Assembly: GCF_029223885.1 (NCBI RefSeq)
Contig: NZ_CP119409.1
Span: forward strand, 212,001 to 276,000
Source of the DNA: Pararhizobium gei
Lineage (GTDB): Bacteria > Pseudomonadota > Alphaproteobacteria > Rhizobiales > Rhizobiaceae
Reading direction: 5' to 3'
DNA length: 64,000 bases
Each line of letters begins with the position of its first letter. Position 1 is the stretch's first letter. Below, in pieces: positions 7,698 to 16,631 of the stretch. A program made the position numbers and the translations under genes. Under the pieces are notes generated by a model. It was not told the DNA's origin. It ran no database searches and worked only from the letters and a program-made list of their open reading frames with translations.

Positions 7698-8807
7698 TCA
7701 GTCCTTTACCGGTCGGGCCAGGGTTTTGCCGGTCTCGGCCGAAAACAGGTGAGCCTGAGAAAAATCGAAGCTCATCGCGATCTTTTCGCCCGGCCTTAGC
7801 GCATGCGGGTTCAGCATACGCGACACCCATTCGCGGCCGGCGAATTCCACGAAGACCAGCGTTTCGTTGCCGAGCGGTTCGGTGATCGACACCGGCAGTT
7901 CGGTCTCGTGGATCATGCCGGCACCGCCCGAACTCAAGCCGTGTCCGCTTGGAAAGATATCGTCGGGCCGAAGGCCGAAGACCACCTTCTGACCCTCGCT
8001 GACGGCGCCGGCAAACTGCGCCGGCAGCGGCAGGCTGTCGCCGTTGCCGAAAACCATCCGGCCATCGCGGATCTTTGCCTCCTCGATGTTCATCGGAGGC
8101 GAGCCGATGAATCCGGCGACGAACCGGCTGGCCGGGCGCTTGAAGACCTCGTCCGGCGTACCGACCTGTTCGATATAACCGTCGCGCATGATAACGATCC
8201 GGTCGGCCAGCGTCATTGCCTCGACCTGGTCATGCGTGACGTAGATCACGGTGGACTGCACCTTGGCGTGCAGCTTCTTGATCTCGGTGCGCATCTGCGT
8301 GCGCAGCTTGGCATCGAGATTGGAAAGGGGCTCGTCGAACAGGAACACTTCCGGGTGGCGCACGATGGCGCGGCCCATGGCGACGCGCTGGCGCTGGCCG
8401 CCGGAAAGCTGCGCCGGGCGCCGGTCCATCAGCGCTTCAAGCCCGAGGATCGCAGAGGCTTCGTTGACCTGGCGGTCGATCTCGCTCTGCGGCTGCTTGG
8501 CGATCTTCAGCGAAAAGCCCATATTTTCGCGCACGGTCATATGCGGGTAGAGCGCATAGGACTGGAACACCATAGAGATATTGCGATCGCGCGGCGGCAG
8601 GTCGTTGACCACGGTGCCACCGATCTCGATCGCGCCACCGGAAATGCTCTCGAGCCCTGCGATCATCCTGAGCGTCGTCGATTTGCCGCAGCCCGACGGA
8701 CCGACCAGAGCGACAAATTCGCCATCGGCAACATCAAGATCGATCCCGTGCACCACCTGCAGCGCACCGTAGGATTTCACCAGTTTCTTGAGCGAGACCT
8801 GAGCCAT
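7698..8807 (-). CDS. Sugar ABC transporter ATP-binding protein (MalK/UgpC family)
   Basis: The 369-residue ATPase powers the adjacent sugar importer. It shows Walker A GPSGCGKS (36-43), the Q-loop FQSYALYPH (about 81-89), signature LSGGQRQR (about 134-141), Walker [11 protein letters not shown] (about 155-164) and the H-loop THDQVEA, followed by the MalK-type C-terminal regulatory OB domain with GFIGSPPMN. The operon supplies a binding protein and two permeases immediately upstream; spacing to the permease is 6 bases. The start ATG gives the usual N-terminus MAQVSLKKLVKSYG. Confidence 0.95.
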   Translation of the reverse strand: MAQVSLKKLVKSYGALQVVHGIDLDVADGEFVALVGPSGCGKSTTLRMIAGLESISGGAIEIGGTVVNDLPPRDRNISMVFQSYALYPHMTVRENMGFSLKIAKQPQSEIDRQVNEASAILGLEALMDRRPAQLSGGQRQRVAMGRAIVRHPEVFLFDEPLSNLDAKLRTQMRTEIKKLHAKVQSTVIYVTHDQVEAMTLADRIVIMRDGYIEQVGTPDEVFKRPASRFVAGFIGSPPMNIEEAKIRDGRMVFGNGDSLPLPAQFAGAVSEGQKVVFGLRPDDIFPSGHGLSSGGAGMIHETELPVSITEPLGNETLVFVEFAGREWVSRMLNPHALRPGEKIAMSFDFSQAHLFSAETGKTLARPVKD

Positions 8808-8813
8808 GGAATG

Positions 8814-9680
8814 TCAGCCTTTGACGGCACCGAATGTCAGACCCGACACCAGATGCTTTTGGATTGCGAAAGTCAGCGCGAGCGCCGGAAGGATCATGAC
8901 GACCGCGAGCGCGCACATGCCGCGCCAGTCGATGGTGAATTCGGACGTATAGTCGAGCAACCCGACCGGCAGCGTCTTGGAATTGACCGAGCGGGTCAGT
9001 TGCGAGGCGAGCGCATATTCATTCCAGCAGGTGAGGAACGAGAAGATGCCGGCAGACGCGATGCCGGGGCCGGCGAGCGGAAATTCGACCTGCCAGAAGG
9101 CCTGCCAGCGCGTGCAGCCGTCAATCTGCGCGGCTTCGGCGAGATCCTTCGGCACCTGGCGGAAGAAGCCGTCGATCAGCCAGATCGTGAAGGGTATGTT
9201 GAGCGCCACATAGGTGAGGATCAGCCCGAAATGCGTATCGATGATGCCGACGCGCGAATAGACGATGAACAGCGGCAGGGACAGAGCGATGCCCGGAACC
9301 GAGCGCGTCAGCATCAAGCCGAGAAACGCACCGGATTTTCCCTTGAACCGGAACCGCGCGAAGGCATAGCCCCCGGACATTCCCACCGCGAGCGCAATCA
9401 CCGTCGAGGTGATCGAGACGATCAGCGAATTGCGGAAGTAATCCCAGATCGGAATACCGCCTTGCCCGACGCCGCCGAACATCGCGCGATAGGCATCGAG
9501 CGTAATCTCCTGCGGGATCCAGACTGGCGGTTTCGCCATGATCTCTACCGTCGGCCGCAGCGAACTCAAGACGATCCACAGACCCGGCAGGCAGATGATC
9601 AGCATCGCGAAGAACAGGCCGATGAGATAGGCGACATTCAGGAGGCGGCGCTTCACGCGCTGTTTGGAGTTGCGATCCAT
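8814..9680 (-). CDS. Sugar ABC transporter permease (MalG type)
   Basis: The 288-residue inner-membrane protein has six predicted helices and the EAA loop EAAQIDGCTRWQAFWQVEFP (about 190-209), the docking site for the ATPase. The open frame continues 41 codons upstream into the previous permease gene, but the ATG at 9680 lies one base after that gene's stop and gives the usual basic N-terminus (MDRNSKQRVKRR) before helix 1. It ends in LTFGAVKG, the C-terminal pattern of the MalG class. Partner of the permease at 9682-10575. Confidence 0.95.
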   Translation of the reverse strand: MDRNSKQRVKRRLLNVAYLIGLFFAMLIICLPGLWIVLSSLRPTVEIMAKPPVWIPQEITLDAYRAMFGGVGQGGIPIWDYFRNSLIVSITSTVIALAVGMSGGYAFARFRFKGKSGAFLGLMLTRSVPGIALSLPLFIVYSRVGIIDTHFGLILTYVALNIPFTIWLIDGFFRQVPKDLAEAAQIDGCTRWQAFWQVEFPLAGPGIASAGIFSFLTCWNEYALASQLTRSVNSKTLPVGLLDYTSEFTIDWRGMCALAVVMILPALALTFAIQKHLVSGLTFGAVKG

Positions 9681-9681
9681 C

Positions 9682-10575
9682 TTACCACTCCGCTCCGATC
9701 TGGGTCCGGGCGGCAGCAAGCTTCCGGAAGAAATAGATGGTGAACAGGATCGACAGGAGGATGGAGACATAGGCCATGGCATTGGCCAGCCCCATCTGCG
9801 CATCCGAATAGGCGGTGCGTCCGACCAGCGTCCAGATCAGCTCCGTGCGCCGCGCCGGGCCGCCATCCGTCATGATCTTGACGATGTCATAGGCGCGCGC
9901 GATGTCCAGCGATCGGATGGTCATGGCAATATAGGCGAACGGCATGACGTAAGGCAGGGTGACATAGCGAAAGGTCTGCCACGGTGTGCAGCCATCGACC
10001 TTGGACGCCTCGACCGGTTCCTGCGGCATGGCCAGCAGCCCGGCAAGAATGAGGATCGCGAACACCGATGTCGAGGACCAGACTTCGGCAACGACGATCG
10101 CAAACAGTGCCAGATTGCCGTCGATCAGCCAGGGAATGGCCTGATCGGTCAGCCCCAGCGACTGCAGGGCATTGTTCACCAGCCCGACATTGTCGTTGAA
10201 CATGAATTTGAACTGGAAGCCGACCAACACCGGCGAAAACATCATCGGAAACATCATGATGGTGCGAAGCGCGCGCTTTCCATGCGTCGCCTTGTTGACG
10301 AGCAGGGCAAGCCCCAGGCCAAACAGCATTTCAAGATTGAGCGCGATGGTCAGAAGAACGATGGTGCGCAAAAACGCGGCCCAGAAGACCCAGTCCGAAA
10401 GGATACGCTCGTAATTTCTGAAACCCGCCCAGACCCACAATGTGGCCGGGCGCGTCAGGCGAAACGGTGTGAAACTCGAATAGAGCGACAAAAGCAGCGG
10501 CAGAAGCACGACGGCGGACAGCACGATCAACGCCGGCAGAAGCAAGAGCACCGGTGGGGATAGTTTTCGAAACAT
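9682..10575 (-). CDS. Sugar ABC transporter permease (MalF/UgpA type)
   Basis: The 297-residue inner-membrane protein has about six helices, beginning with LSPPVLLLLPALIVLSAVV, and the EAA loop EASKVDGCTPWQTFRYVTLP near residues 190-210. The frame is open for 51 codons upstream of the ATG chosen (10575), but those codons include the intergenic hairpin and lack membrane-protein character; the start gives MFRKLSPPVLLLLP. It follows the binding-protein gene after a 149-base gap that carries a stem-loop. Confidence 0.94.
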   Translation of the reverse strand: MFRKLSPPVLLLLPALIVLSAVVLLPLLLSLYSSFTPFRLTRPATLWVWAGFRNYERILSDWVFWAAFLRTIVLLTIALNLEMLFGLGLALLVNKATHGKRALRTIMMFPMMFSPVLVGFQFKFMFNDNVGLVNNALQSLGLTDQAIPWLIDGNLALFAIVVAEVWSSTSVFAILILAGLLAMPQEPVEASKVDGCTPWQTFRYVTLPYVMPFAYIAMTIRSLDIARAYDIVKIMTDGGPARRTELIWTLVGRTAYSDAQMGLANAMAYVSILLSILFTIYFFRKLAAARTQIGAEW

Positions 10576-10678
10576 GCTTGGCACCTGTCGGCGGTCTTGG
10601 GCGGTTCGCGCGTGTGGAATATGGCTCGCCACGAGACGGCTGGGCTCAGCGAAGCGCTGCAAGGAATGAAAATGGATG

Positions 10679-10711
10679 AAATGCCCGCGACCGTTTCGGC
10701 CACGGGCATTT
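10679..10711 (-). terminator. Stem-loop after the binding-protein gene
   Basis: A 9-bp perfect inverted repeat (AAATGCCCG / CGGGCATTT, 15-base interior that can form a further short stem) lies 14 bases after the stop of the ABC binding-protein gene and before the permease gene. There is only a short T-run. Stems in this position commonly stabilise the binding-protein mRNA or reduce read-through so that the receptor exceeds the permease. Confidence 0.55.
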
Positions 10712-10724
10712 GTGGTCGTTCGGA

Positions 10725-12044
10725 TCAAAGGGCGCCTGCATCCTCAAGGACGGTGGTTGCCTTTGCGGCGGCCGCGTCCAGCGCTTCCTTCGACGTCTTG
10801 TCGCCGAGAATGGCAGCCTGCAGTTCCGGATAGACGGTGTTGGAGATTTCGATCCATTCGGGGGTCTGCGGTACCGCAAAGGCACCCCTGGCCGCGTCCT
10901 GGAAGGCGGTCAGAACTTCCTTCTTGTAAGGATCGCTTTCCGCTTGGGCGATGTCCCACTCCCAGACTGCCGTCCGGGTCGGCAGCGTACCGTTTGCCGC
11001 CTCGAGTTTCTGCGAATCCTCGTTGCTCAGGAACCAGACGAGCGAAGCGGCAGCCTCCTTGTTGGCGCAGTTTTCGGTGATGGAAAAGCCGTGATGGCCG
11101 GACCAGCCCGTCCGCTTGCCCGAGGATCCGGCTGGCGGCACCTTCACGCCGACATTGCCCGCGACCTTGGAGGACTTCGGATCGTTGAAATAGGTCGCCC
11201 AGCCAGGCCAGTCGAGATTGAGTGCGATGGTGCCCGAGGCAAAGCCGGCACCGAGTTCATCCCAGAGATAGTTGGTCGTTCCGGCGGGCACGGCCTTGGC
11301 CTTGTAGAGATTGACGAACCAGTCGAGTGCGCGCACCCCGGCTTCGGAATTGAACGCCGGCTTGCCGTCCGCATCCAGATACTCGCCGCCTTCGGCCACC
11401 AGCATTTCATAGAACCGGCCGTTGATCGCCTCTTCCTTGCCGGCAAACTGCGTGCCGTAGAAATTCGGTGGGTCGGCGAAGAATTCCGCCTGATCCGATA
11501 CTTGCTTCCAGGTATCCGGCGGCGTCAGGTCATAGGCGTATTTTTCCTTGAACGCCGTCTTCTTCGCTTCGTCTTCGTAGAGGCTCTTCTGGTAATAGAG
11601 CGCGGAAACGTCGAACTGCGCGCGCGGCAGCATCACCAGCTTTCCATCGATCGTCGAAGCGTTGATGGTCGTCTGGACGAACTCCCCGACGATCTCGCTC
11701 GGCACAAGCGCGGCGAGGTCGGCGTAGAGGTCGGGATATTGCGGCGCAAACGACGAGTGGTTCGAGCCGACGCACCAGGTGATCGATCCGGATGCGATGT
11801 CCGACTTGATTTCCTTGTCGAGTTCGAAATGGTTCTTCTTCGACAGAATGTTGACCTTGGCGCCCGTCGCCTTTTCCCATTCGGCGATGCGCACATAGAG
11901 CGGTTCATACTGCTGGCCGCCGATGAGCTTGGCGTCGATGGTCACGCCATCGAATTTCCCCATAAGCTCGGCGGCCGACGCCGGTCCGAAGGCCCCGAGT
12001 ACGGCAATCACACCGGCAGCCGTGCCGGAAAGCAGCTTGTTCAT
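10725..12044 (-). CDS. Sugar ABC transporter substrate-binding protein (family 1)
   Basis: The 439-residue periplasmic receptor has a signal peptide (1 to about 25, ending PASA) followed by AELMGKFDGVTIDAKL. It has the two-lobe family 1 layout with a LPRAQFDVSALYYQKSLY segment near residue 140, hinge and Trp-rich binding-site stretches such as LNLDWPGWATYF, and a typical C-terminal helix region. The ATG at 12044 is preceded by GGGAGGAG at good spacing; a start 16 codons further up lacks a site. It is the first gene of the long minus-strand operon, divergent from the IclR gene. Likely ligand: L-fucose or a related deoxy sugar, by context only. Confidence 0.93.
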   Translation of the reverse strand: MNKLLSGTAAGVIAVLGAFGPASAAELMGKFDGVTIDAKLIGGQQYEPLYVRIAEWEKATGAKVNILSKKNHFELDKEIKSDIASGSITWCVGSNHSSFAPQYPDLYADLAALVPSEIVGEFVQTTINASTIDGKLVMLPRAQFDVSALYYQKSLYEDEAKKTAFKEKYAYDLTPPDTWKQVSDQAEFFADPPNFYGTQFAGKEEAINGRFYEMLVAEGGEYLDADGKPAFNSEAGVRALDWFVNLYKAKAVPAGTTNYLWDELGAGFASGTIALNLDWPGWATYFNDPKSSKVAGNVGVKVPPAGSSGKRTGWSGHHGFSITENCANKEAAASLVWFLSNEDSQKLEAANGTLPTRTAVWEWDIAQAESDPYKKEVLTAFQDAARGAFAVPQTPEWIEISNTVYPELQAAILGDKTSKEALDAAAAKATTVLEDAGAL

Positions 12045-12106
12045 GTGGTCTCCTCCCTTGACCGCACTCCTCCCGGGAGCGCCGCCTCTCATTTGTGAGA
12101 AACTAA

Positions 12107-12183
12107 TTCATATACAAACAAAGATTTTATCCTCCGTCAAGGGTGAAGTTTCTTTTGTAGCGTGCGAATTCTTCGTATATGCC
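12107..12183. promoter_or_regulatory. Divergent promoter region with two operator-like sites
   Basis: The 166 bases between the binding-protein gene and the IclR gene are AT-rich relative to the flanks. They hold TTCATATACAAA (12107-12118) and TTCGTATATGCC (12172-12183), both imperfect copies of a TTCnTATnnGAA pattern found also at 1598, 13035 and 21633. One copy lies near each start, as expected if the IclR protein controls both directions. No promoter boxes were assigned. Confidence 0.45.
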
Positions 12184-12210
12184 GTTGGGTATTCACAGAG
12201 GGGATAATCC

Positions 12211-12993
12211 GTGGAGATAGAAGACGATCGCTACCGGGCACCGGCGCTCGACAAGGGTCTGGACATTCTGGAACTGCTCGCCGGCGTTGACGGCGGCCTG
12301 ACACAGGCGGAAATTTCCAAGAAGCTTGGCCGCAGTCCCAACGAATTTTACCGCATGCTCGACCGCCTCGTCCGGCGTGGCTACATTACGAAAATAGACG
12401 GCGACCGCTACTCGCTGACGCTGAAGCTGTTTGGTCTTGCGCAGCTTCATGCGCCGACCCGGCGGCTTGCCTCCTATGCCACGCCGCTGATGCGCGATCT
12501 GGCCCAGCGCACCCGGCAGGCCAACCAGCTCGCCGTGTTCGATCGGGGCTCGGCTGTGGTGATCGCCCAGCAGGAGGCGCCGGATTACTGGGGAATTTCA
12601 ATCCGGGTCGGCTCGCATGTCAGTCTTTTCGATACCGGATCGGGACATGTCCTTCTGGCCTTCCGGTCTCCGGAAGAGCGTGAGATGATGATCTCCGAAC
12701 ACGTCAAGAGCCGGCAGGAGATAACCCTGACGCCGGAATTCTACGCCCGGCTCGACGAAATCCGCGCCCGCGGCTACGAAATGATGGCCTCGGCACAGAC
12801 GGCGGGCGTATACAATCTCTCCGCCCCGATCCTCGGGCCGGACGGCAAAGGCATTGCAGCCCTGACCTGTCCCTATATCAGCCTCGTGAACGCGCCCAGC
12901 GCGCCGGACATCACAACAACGATTTCGATGTTGCAGAAGACTGCGGCCCAACTGTCGTTGCTGGCCGGTTCGGACGTCAATCACGACACCTGA
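12211..12993 (+). CDS. IclR family transcriptional regulator
   Basis: The 260-residue protein has an N-terminal winged helix-turn-helix (about 10-72: APALDKGLDILELLAG, then TQAEISKKLGRSPNEFYRML) and a C-terminal IclR effector domain (about 85-255) with SYATPLMRDLAQRT and a ligand-pocket region including VYNLSAPILGPDGKGIAALT. The start is GTG at 12211. It is divergent from the fucose importer operon and upstream of the lactonase gene, and the same operator-like motif occurs before all three units, so it is the likely local regulator; its effector is probably the sugar or a keto-acid intermediate (inference). Confidence 0.93.
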   Translation: MEIEDDRYRAPALDKGLDILELLAGVDGGLTQAEISKKLGRSPNEFYRMLDRLVRRGYITKIDGDRYSLTLKLFGLAQLHAPTRRLASYATPLMRDLAQRTRQANQLAVFDRGSAVVIAQQEAPDYWGISIRVGSHVSLFDTGSGHVLLAFRSPEEREMMISEHVKSRQEITLTPEFYARLDEIRARGYEMMASAQTAGVYNLSAPILGPDGKGIAALTCPYISLVNAPSAPDITTTISMLQKTAAQLSLLAGSDVNHDT

Positions 12994-13034
12994 CGTTTGG
13001 GAAAAAGGACAAAAGGTAGACATATCGCGGCGTA

Positions 13035-13050
13035 TTCTTATTTGAATAAG
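13035..13050. promoter_or_regulatory. Operator-like palindrome before the lactonase gene
   Basis: TTCTTATTTGAATAAG contains CTTATT/AATAAG arms with two bases between, a perfect 6-bp palindrome, and fits the TTCnTATnnGAA pattern seen at 1598, 12107, 12172 and 21633. It lies 50-65 bases before the lactonase start, a plausible position for a regulator site. Confidence 0.45.
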
Positions 13051-13099
13051 TCTTTCTCGTGTGAGATATCTATTCCTATCATACGGGAGGAGCCGTCTC

Positions 13100-13951
13100 T
13101 TGATCATCGACACGCATCTTCATCTCATCGACCGGTCGGTTCTCGATTACCCCTGGCTGAGCGCCGTACCGACCCTGAACCGCGACTATCTCGATGAGAC
13201 CTATCGCAACGAGGCGCTACGGACGGGGATCGCCGCTAGCCTACACATGGAAGTGGACGTTGCGCCCGCGGACATCGAGAGAGAAACATCCCATGTCGAG
13301 ACGCTCGCCGGTCAGAGCGGCAGTCTGATCGCCGGTGCGATCTCGGCGTGTCGCCCGGAAGATCCGGACTTTCCCGCCTTTCTCGATGCCCAATTGCAAA
13401 ACCCCTTCGTGAAAGGGCTGCGCCGGGTTCTTCACGTCATGCCCGACGATCTTTCCGAAAGCACCCTGTTTCGCGACAATATCAAGCGCCTCGCCGGCAC
13501 CGGACTGACCTTCGATCTCTGCGTGCTGCCACGCCAGATGCCGCAGGCAATGGCCCTTGCCGATCTGGTTCCCGACTGCATCTTCGTCCTCGATCATTGC
13601 GGCGTGCCGGATATTCAGGGTGGCGACGACCGCGTCTGGCGTGAACAATTGCGCGATATTGCCCGGCGGCCGAATGTCTTCGGCAAGATCTCCGGTGTCA
13701 TCGCCTATGCTGATCCAGAGACCTGGACGGCACAGACGCTGCGCCCCTATGTCGAGCACACGATCGGGGCTTTCGGTTGGGAGCGCGTCGTCTGGGGCAG
13801 CGATTGGCCGGTCTGCACCCTGGGCGGGGGCCTTTCCACCTGGGTGGCAACGACGCACGCGCTTCTGTCCGGCAGCAGCCTGGCCGAGCGCAACGCCCTG
13901 CTTGCCGGCAACGCAATGCGGCTCTGGAATCTAGACATTCCTAAATCGTAG
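13100..13951 (+). CDS. Amidohydrolase-family lactonase, probable L-fucono-lactonase
   Basis: The 283-residue metal-dependent hydrolase of the amidohydrolase 2 group would open L-fuconolactone to L-fuconate. Motifs: IIDTHLHLID at the N-terminus (HxH), conserved internal ADLVPDCIFVLDHCGVP (His), FGKISGV, and WGSDWPV near the C-terminus with the catalytic Asp. The start was placed at TTG 13100 because GGAGGAG (13086-13092) lies seven bases before it and the protein then begins at the usual position just before the HxH motif; the ATG at 13061 overlaps the palindrome region and adds non-homologous residues. It links the dehydrogenase step to fucD. Its 3' end overlaps the converging permease gene by 11 bases. 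Confidence 0.87.
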   Translation: MIIDTHLHLIDRSVLDYPWLSAVPTLNRDYLDETYRNEALRTGIAASLHMEVDVAPADIERETSHVETLAGQSGSLIAGAISACRPEDPDFPAFLDAQLQNPFVKGLRRVLHVMPDDLSESTLFRDNIKRLAGTGLTFDLCVLPRQMPQAMALADLVPDCIFVLDHCGVPDIQGGDDRVWREQLRDIARRPNVFGKISGVIAYADPETWTAQTLRPYVEHTIGAFGWERVVWGSDWPVCTLGGGLSTWVATTHALLSGSSLAERNALLAGNAMRLWNLDIPKS

Positions 13952-14912
13952 CGCTCACATGGCGCTCGCGGCCGTAGATCGAGACGAGCAGCACGATGAT
14001 GACGCCGAGGGACGCTTGCACGGCGGCCGGCTGAAAGCCGAGGCCGATCAGCAGCGTATTGATCTCGGTGAGCACCAGTACGCCGGCGAGAGTGCCGAGG
14101 TAGCTGCCACGACCGCCGACCAGCGCCGCGCCACCGACGACGACCGCCGCGATCGTCTGGAACAGATAGGGCTGGCCGACATCGCCATAGGCCGAGCCGG
14201 TAAAACCGAGCAACAGAATGCCGGTGACGGCAGCAAACAGGGCGCTCAGCGAGAATGTCAACATCCACATCTTCACCGGGTCGATCAGCGCCAGCGGTGC
14301 GGCGCCCGGGTTGCTGCCGAGCGCGTAAAGCCTGCGTCCATAGGGCGTTCGCGCCAGAAGCAGAATGATCAAAGCCGATAGGACAACAAGGCTGGGAACC
14401 ACCCAGGGAAACGGGAGCGGCCCAGCCGAGCCGCCGATGGAGACGAAGGCCGAAACTTCGGCTGGCGCCGAGCCGGAAGGAAATCCTTTCGTCCAGAGCA
14501 ACACGCTGCCCTGAACGATCATCCCGGTGCCAAGCGTCACGATCAGCGGATGGATATCGAGCCGCCGTGCAATATAGCCGTTGAAGGCGCCGATCAGCAT
14601 GGCGAGCACCAGCACGAAGAGGCAGACGGCACCGAAATTCCAATCGTCGCCGTAAAGCTGGGCCGCGACCACATTGGCGAAACCGATGATGAATGGGATC
14701 GACAGGTCGATGCCGCCCAGAATGACGACCAGAGTCTGCCCGATCGAGGCGACGGCTAGCAGCGAGGCAATGACCAGCATCGCCCGGATGGCGAAGGGAG
14801 AGGAATAGCCGGGGATGGCAAGCGTGCCGATCAGGTGCAGAAGAGCGGCAATCAGGAAGGCGGCCAGGACGCGGCCATGAGTGCTTGCAAGCAGTCGCCG
14901 GATGCTGGCCAT
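13941..14912 (-). CDS. Ribose-type sugar ABC transporter permease (RbsC family)
   Basis: The 323-residue inner-membrane protein has about eight to ten hydrophobic helices and the RbsC hallmark GGIDLSIPFIIGFANVVAAQ (about 66-85) together with NGYIARRLDIHPLIVTLGTG (about 110-129) and VVGGAALVGGRGSYLGTLAG (about 258-277). It lies one base after the second permease gene, so the two probably form a heterodimeric channel. Substrate unknown. Last gene of the minus-strand operon that starts at 21615. Confidence 0.94.
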   Translation of the reverse strand: MASIRRLLASTHGRVLAAFLIAALLHLIGTLAIPGYSSPFAIRAMLVIASLLAVASIGQTLVVILGGIDLSIPFIIGFANVVAAQLYGDDWNFGAVCLFVLVLAMLIGAFNGYIARRLDIHPLIVTLGTGMIVQGSVLLWTKGFPSGSAPAEVSAFVSIGGSAGPLPFPWVVPSLVVLSALIILLLARTPYGRRLYALGSNPGAAPLALIDPVKMWMLTFSLSALFAAVTGILLLGFTGSAYGDVGQPYLFQTIAAVVVGGAALVGGRGSYLGTLAGVLVLTEINTLLIGLGFQPAAVQASLGVIIVLLVSIYGRERHVSATI

Positions 14913-14913
14913 A

Positions 14914-15876
14914 TCAAATCTCCTCGCGTCCGGCTGACCGTTCCTGCACCGCCGTCAGGATCACCGCCGCCACCAGAATGGCGCCATAGGCGATTTGCAG
15001 CACATAGGTCGAAACATTGAAGGACGTCAGCACGCTTTGCAGCAGGAAGATGTCGATAGCGCCGATGGCGGCCCCGACAAGTCCGCCGCGTCCGCCGGCA
15101 AGGCTGACCCCGCCCAGCGCGACGGCGGCAATGGAGATCAGCGTATAGGCCTGCCCGATATTGGGATCGGCAGAACCGATCAGCGCCGTCAACATCAGGC
15201 CGGCGACGGCGGCGAACACACCTGTCATGACATAGGCGATGAACCGGACTTTCGTCACGTCGATACCGGCGGTATACGCCGCGCGGTCGTCGCTGCCGAT
15301 CGCCATCAGCTGGTCGTAATAGGGCAGGCGCCGGACGATCCACCAGGCCGCAAAGAGTGCGATCAGCGGCAGTGCAGACCATGTACCGGCCATCGCCTTC
15401 AACCAGCCCGGTGCTGGGCCGATCGGTGCCGGCAGGATCGTCAGCGTGACACCGGTCAGGACGAGATAGGTGCCGAGCGTCGCCACGATCGGCTGAATGC
15501 GAACGATCGTCGCAAGGAAACCGTTGACCGCGCCGACGGCCGCGCCGATCAGCAGGGCGGCCGGAACGAGAAGAAAGGGCGAGGATACGCCCGCCTTCAG
15601 GAACAGCATCTGGATGACCATGGCATTGACGAAGCCCATCAGCGGCCCGACGGAAATATCGATGCCGCCGCGACCGGCAAGAATGACCGGCGCGGATGCG
15701 ACAGCAGCGCCGATCAAAGGGGCAGCCAGCCCGATCAGCGCGCCCCAGGCGGCCGGATGGAATCGGGCCGGATTGAGAACGAGATTGACGGCCAGCAGAA
15801 CGATCAGCAGTACGATCGCAAATCCGGTGTTGCGAAACAGCCCGCCAAGCCTGGACGACATGGCCGGGCCGCTCAT
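14914..15876 (-). CDS. Ribose-type sugar ABC transporter permease (RbsC family)
   Basis: The 320-residue paralogue of the neighbouring permease shows GRGGIDISVGPLMGFVNAMV (about 68-87), NGFLATIVRIQPIVATLGTY and ALGGVSLAGGRGGLVGAAIG. The start ATG at 15876 overlaps the stop of the ATPase C-half gene by ATGA, indicating translational coupling. Two different permeases with one ATPase set are common in rhizobial carbohydrate uptake type 2 importers. Confidence 0.94.
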   Translation of the reverse strand: MSGPAMSSRLGGLFRNTGFAIVLLIVLLAVNLVLNPARFHPAAWGALIGLAAPLIGAAVASAPVILAGRGGIDISVGPLMGFVNAMVIQMLFLKAGVSSPFLLVPAALLIGAAVGAVNGFLATIVRIQPIVATLGTYLVLTGVTLTILPAPIGPAPGWLKAMAGTWSALPLIALFAAWWIVRRLPYYDQLMAIGSDDRAAYTAGIDVTKVRFIAYVMTGVFAAVAGLMLTALIGSADPNIGQAYTLISIAAVALGGVSLAGGRGGLVGAAIGAIDIFLLQSVLTSFNVSTYVLQIAYGAILVAAVILTAVQERSAGREEI

Positions 15877-16631
15877 GCTGCACGCCCGAACATGGCCGAG
15901 ATCACACTATCGGTATTCATCGCCGCCCCCGTCATTTCCGCCGTCAACGCATGATCCCTGAACACCAGCACGCGGTGGCAAAGAAGCAGGATTTCCTCGA
16001 TTTCGCTGGAGAGGACCACCAGCGCCATTCCTTCTGCGGCCAGCCCGCGAAACACGTCGTAGAGAACATGGCGGGTGGCGACATCGACCCCGCGAGTGGG
16101 GTCGTTCAGCAGAAGCAGACGCGGCTCAAGCGCTAAAGCCCGGGCGAGAAGAACCTTTTGCTGGTTGCCGCCCGACAAGGTGGTAATCGCCGCATCCGGG
16201 CGCGGCGCAGAAATCGACAACCTGTCGCGATAGGATTGATAGCGCCGCAGCCGGGTGGCCGCGCTGATGAAGCCGAAGCGCGCATCCCGTCCGACAGTCG
16301 AAATCGCGAAGTTGTCGAGAACGGACTGTGTGGGAAAAATGCCGGTCGCCCGCCGGTCGCGCGGCAGATAGGCGATGCCGTTGGCGACAGCCTTGCGGAA
16401 GTCGTTGACCTGTATTTCCGCATCCGGTTCACCGAGACAGACCGCGCCGTGGGCCGGCTTTTTCAGGCCTGCCATGATTTCGAGGAAGCGCTCTTGCCCA
16501 TGACCGTCGAGACCGGCGAGGCCGACGATTTCACCTGCGCGAACGGATTGCGAAAAGGGTTGCGCATCGTGGCGCAGCGCAATGTCGCGCGCACGCAGCA
16601 AAGGCGCCGGAAGCGTCGAGCGGTCAGGCAT
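15873..16631 (-). CDS. ABC sugar ATPase, C-terminal half of an RbsA-type protein (separate gene)
   Basis: The 252-residue product matches only the second nucleotide-binding domain of RbsA/MglA-type double ATPases. As usual for that half, the Walker A is degenerate (GLAGLDGHGQERFLE, no Lys-Ser), the signature is intact (LSGGNQQKV), Walker B is altered (LLLNDPTRGVDV, Asp in place of the catalytic Glu) and the switch His is replaced by Ser (LSSEIEE). It therefore cannot be expected to hydrolyse ATP alone and should pair with the product of the upstream gene. The ATG at 16631 overlaps the upstream stop by eight bases (ATGCCTGA). The open frame runs 21 codons further up inside the upstream gene. 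Confidence 0.85.
   Translation of the reverse strand: MPDRSTLPAPLLRARDIALRHDAQPFSQSVRAGEIVGLAGLDGHGQERFLEIMAGLKKPAHGAVCLGEPDAEIQVNDFRKAVANGIAYLPRDRRATGIFPTQSVLDNFAISTVGRDARFGFISAATRLRRYQSYRDRLSISAPRPDAAITTLSGGNQQKVLLARALALEPRLLLLNDPTRGVDVATRHVLYDVFRGLAAEGMALVVLSSEIEEILLLCHRVLVFRDHALTAEMTGAAMNTDSVISAMFGRAA

Noticed and set aside
7803..9743. 646-codon plus-strand open frame across the ABC ATPase and permease genes
   Set aside because: Shadow of two well-supported minus-strand genes; Arg/Asp/His-rich low-quality translation without domains.
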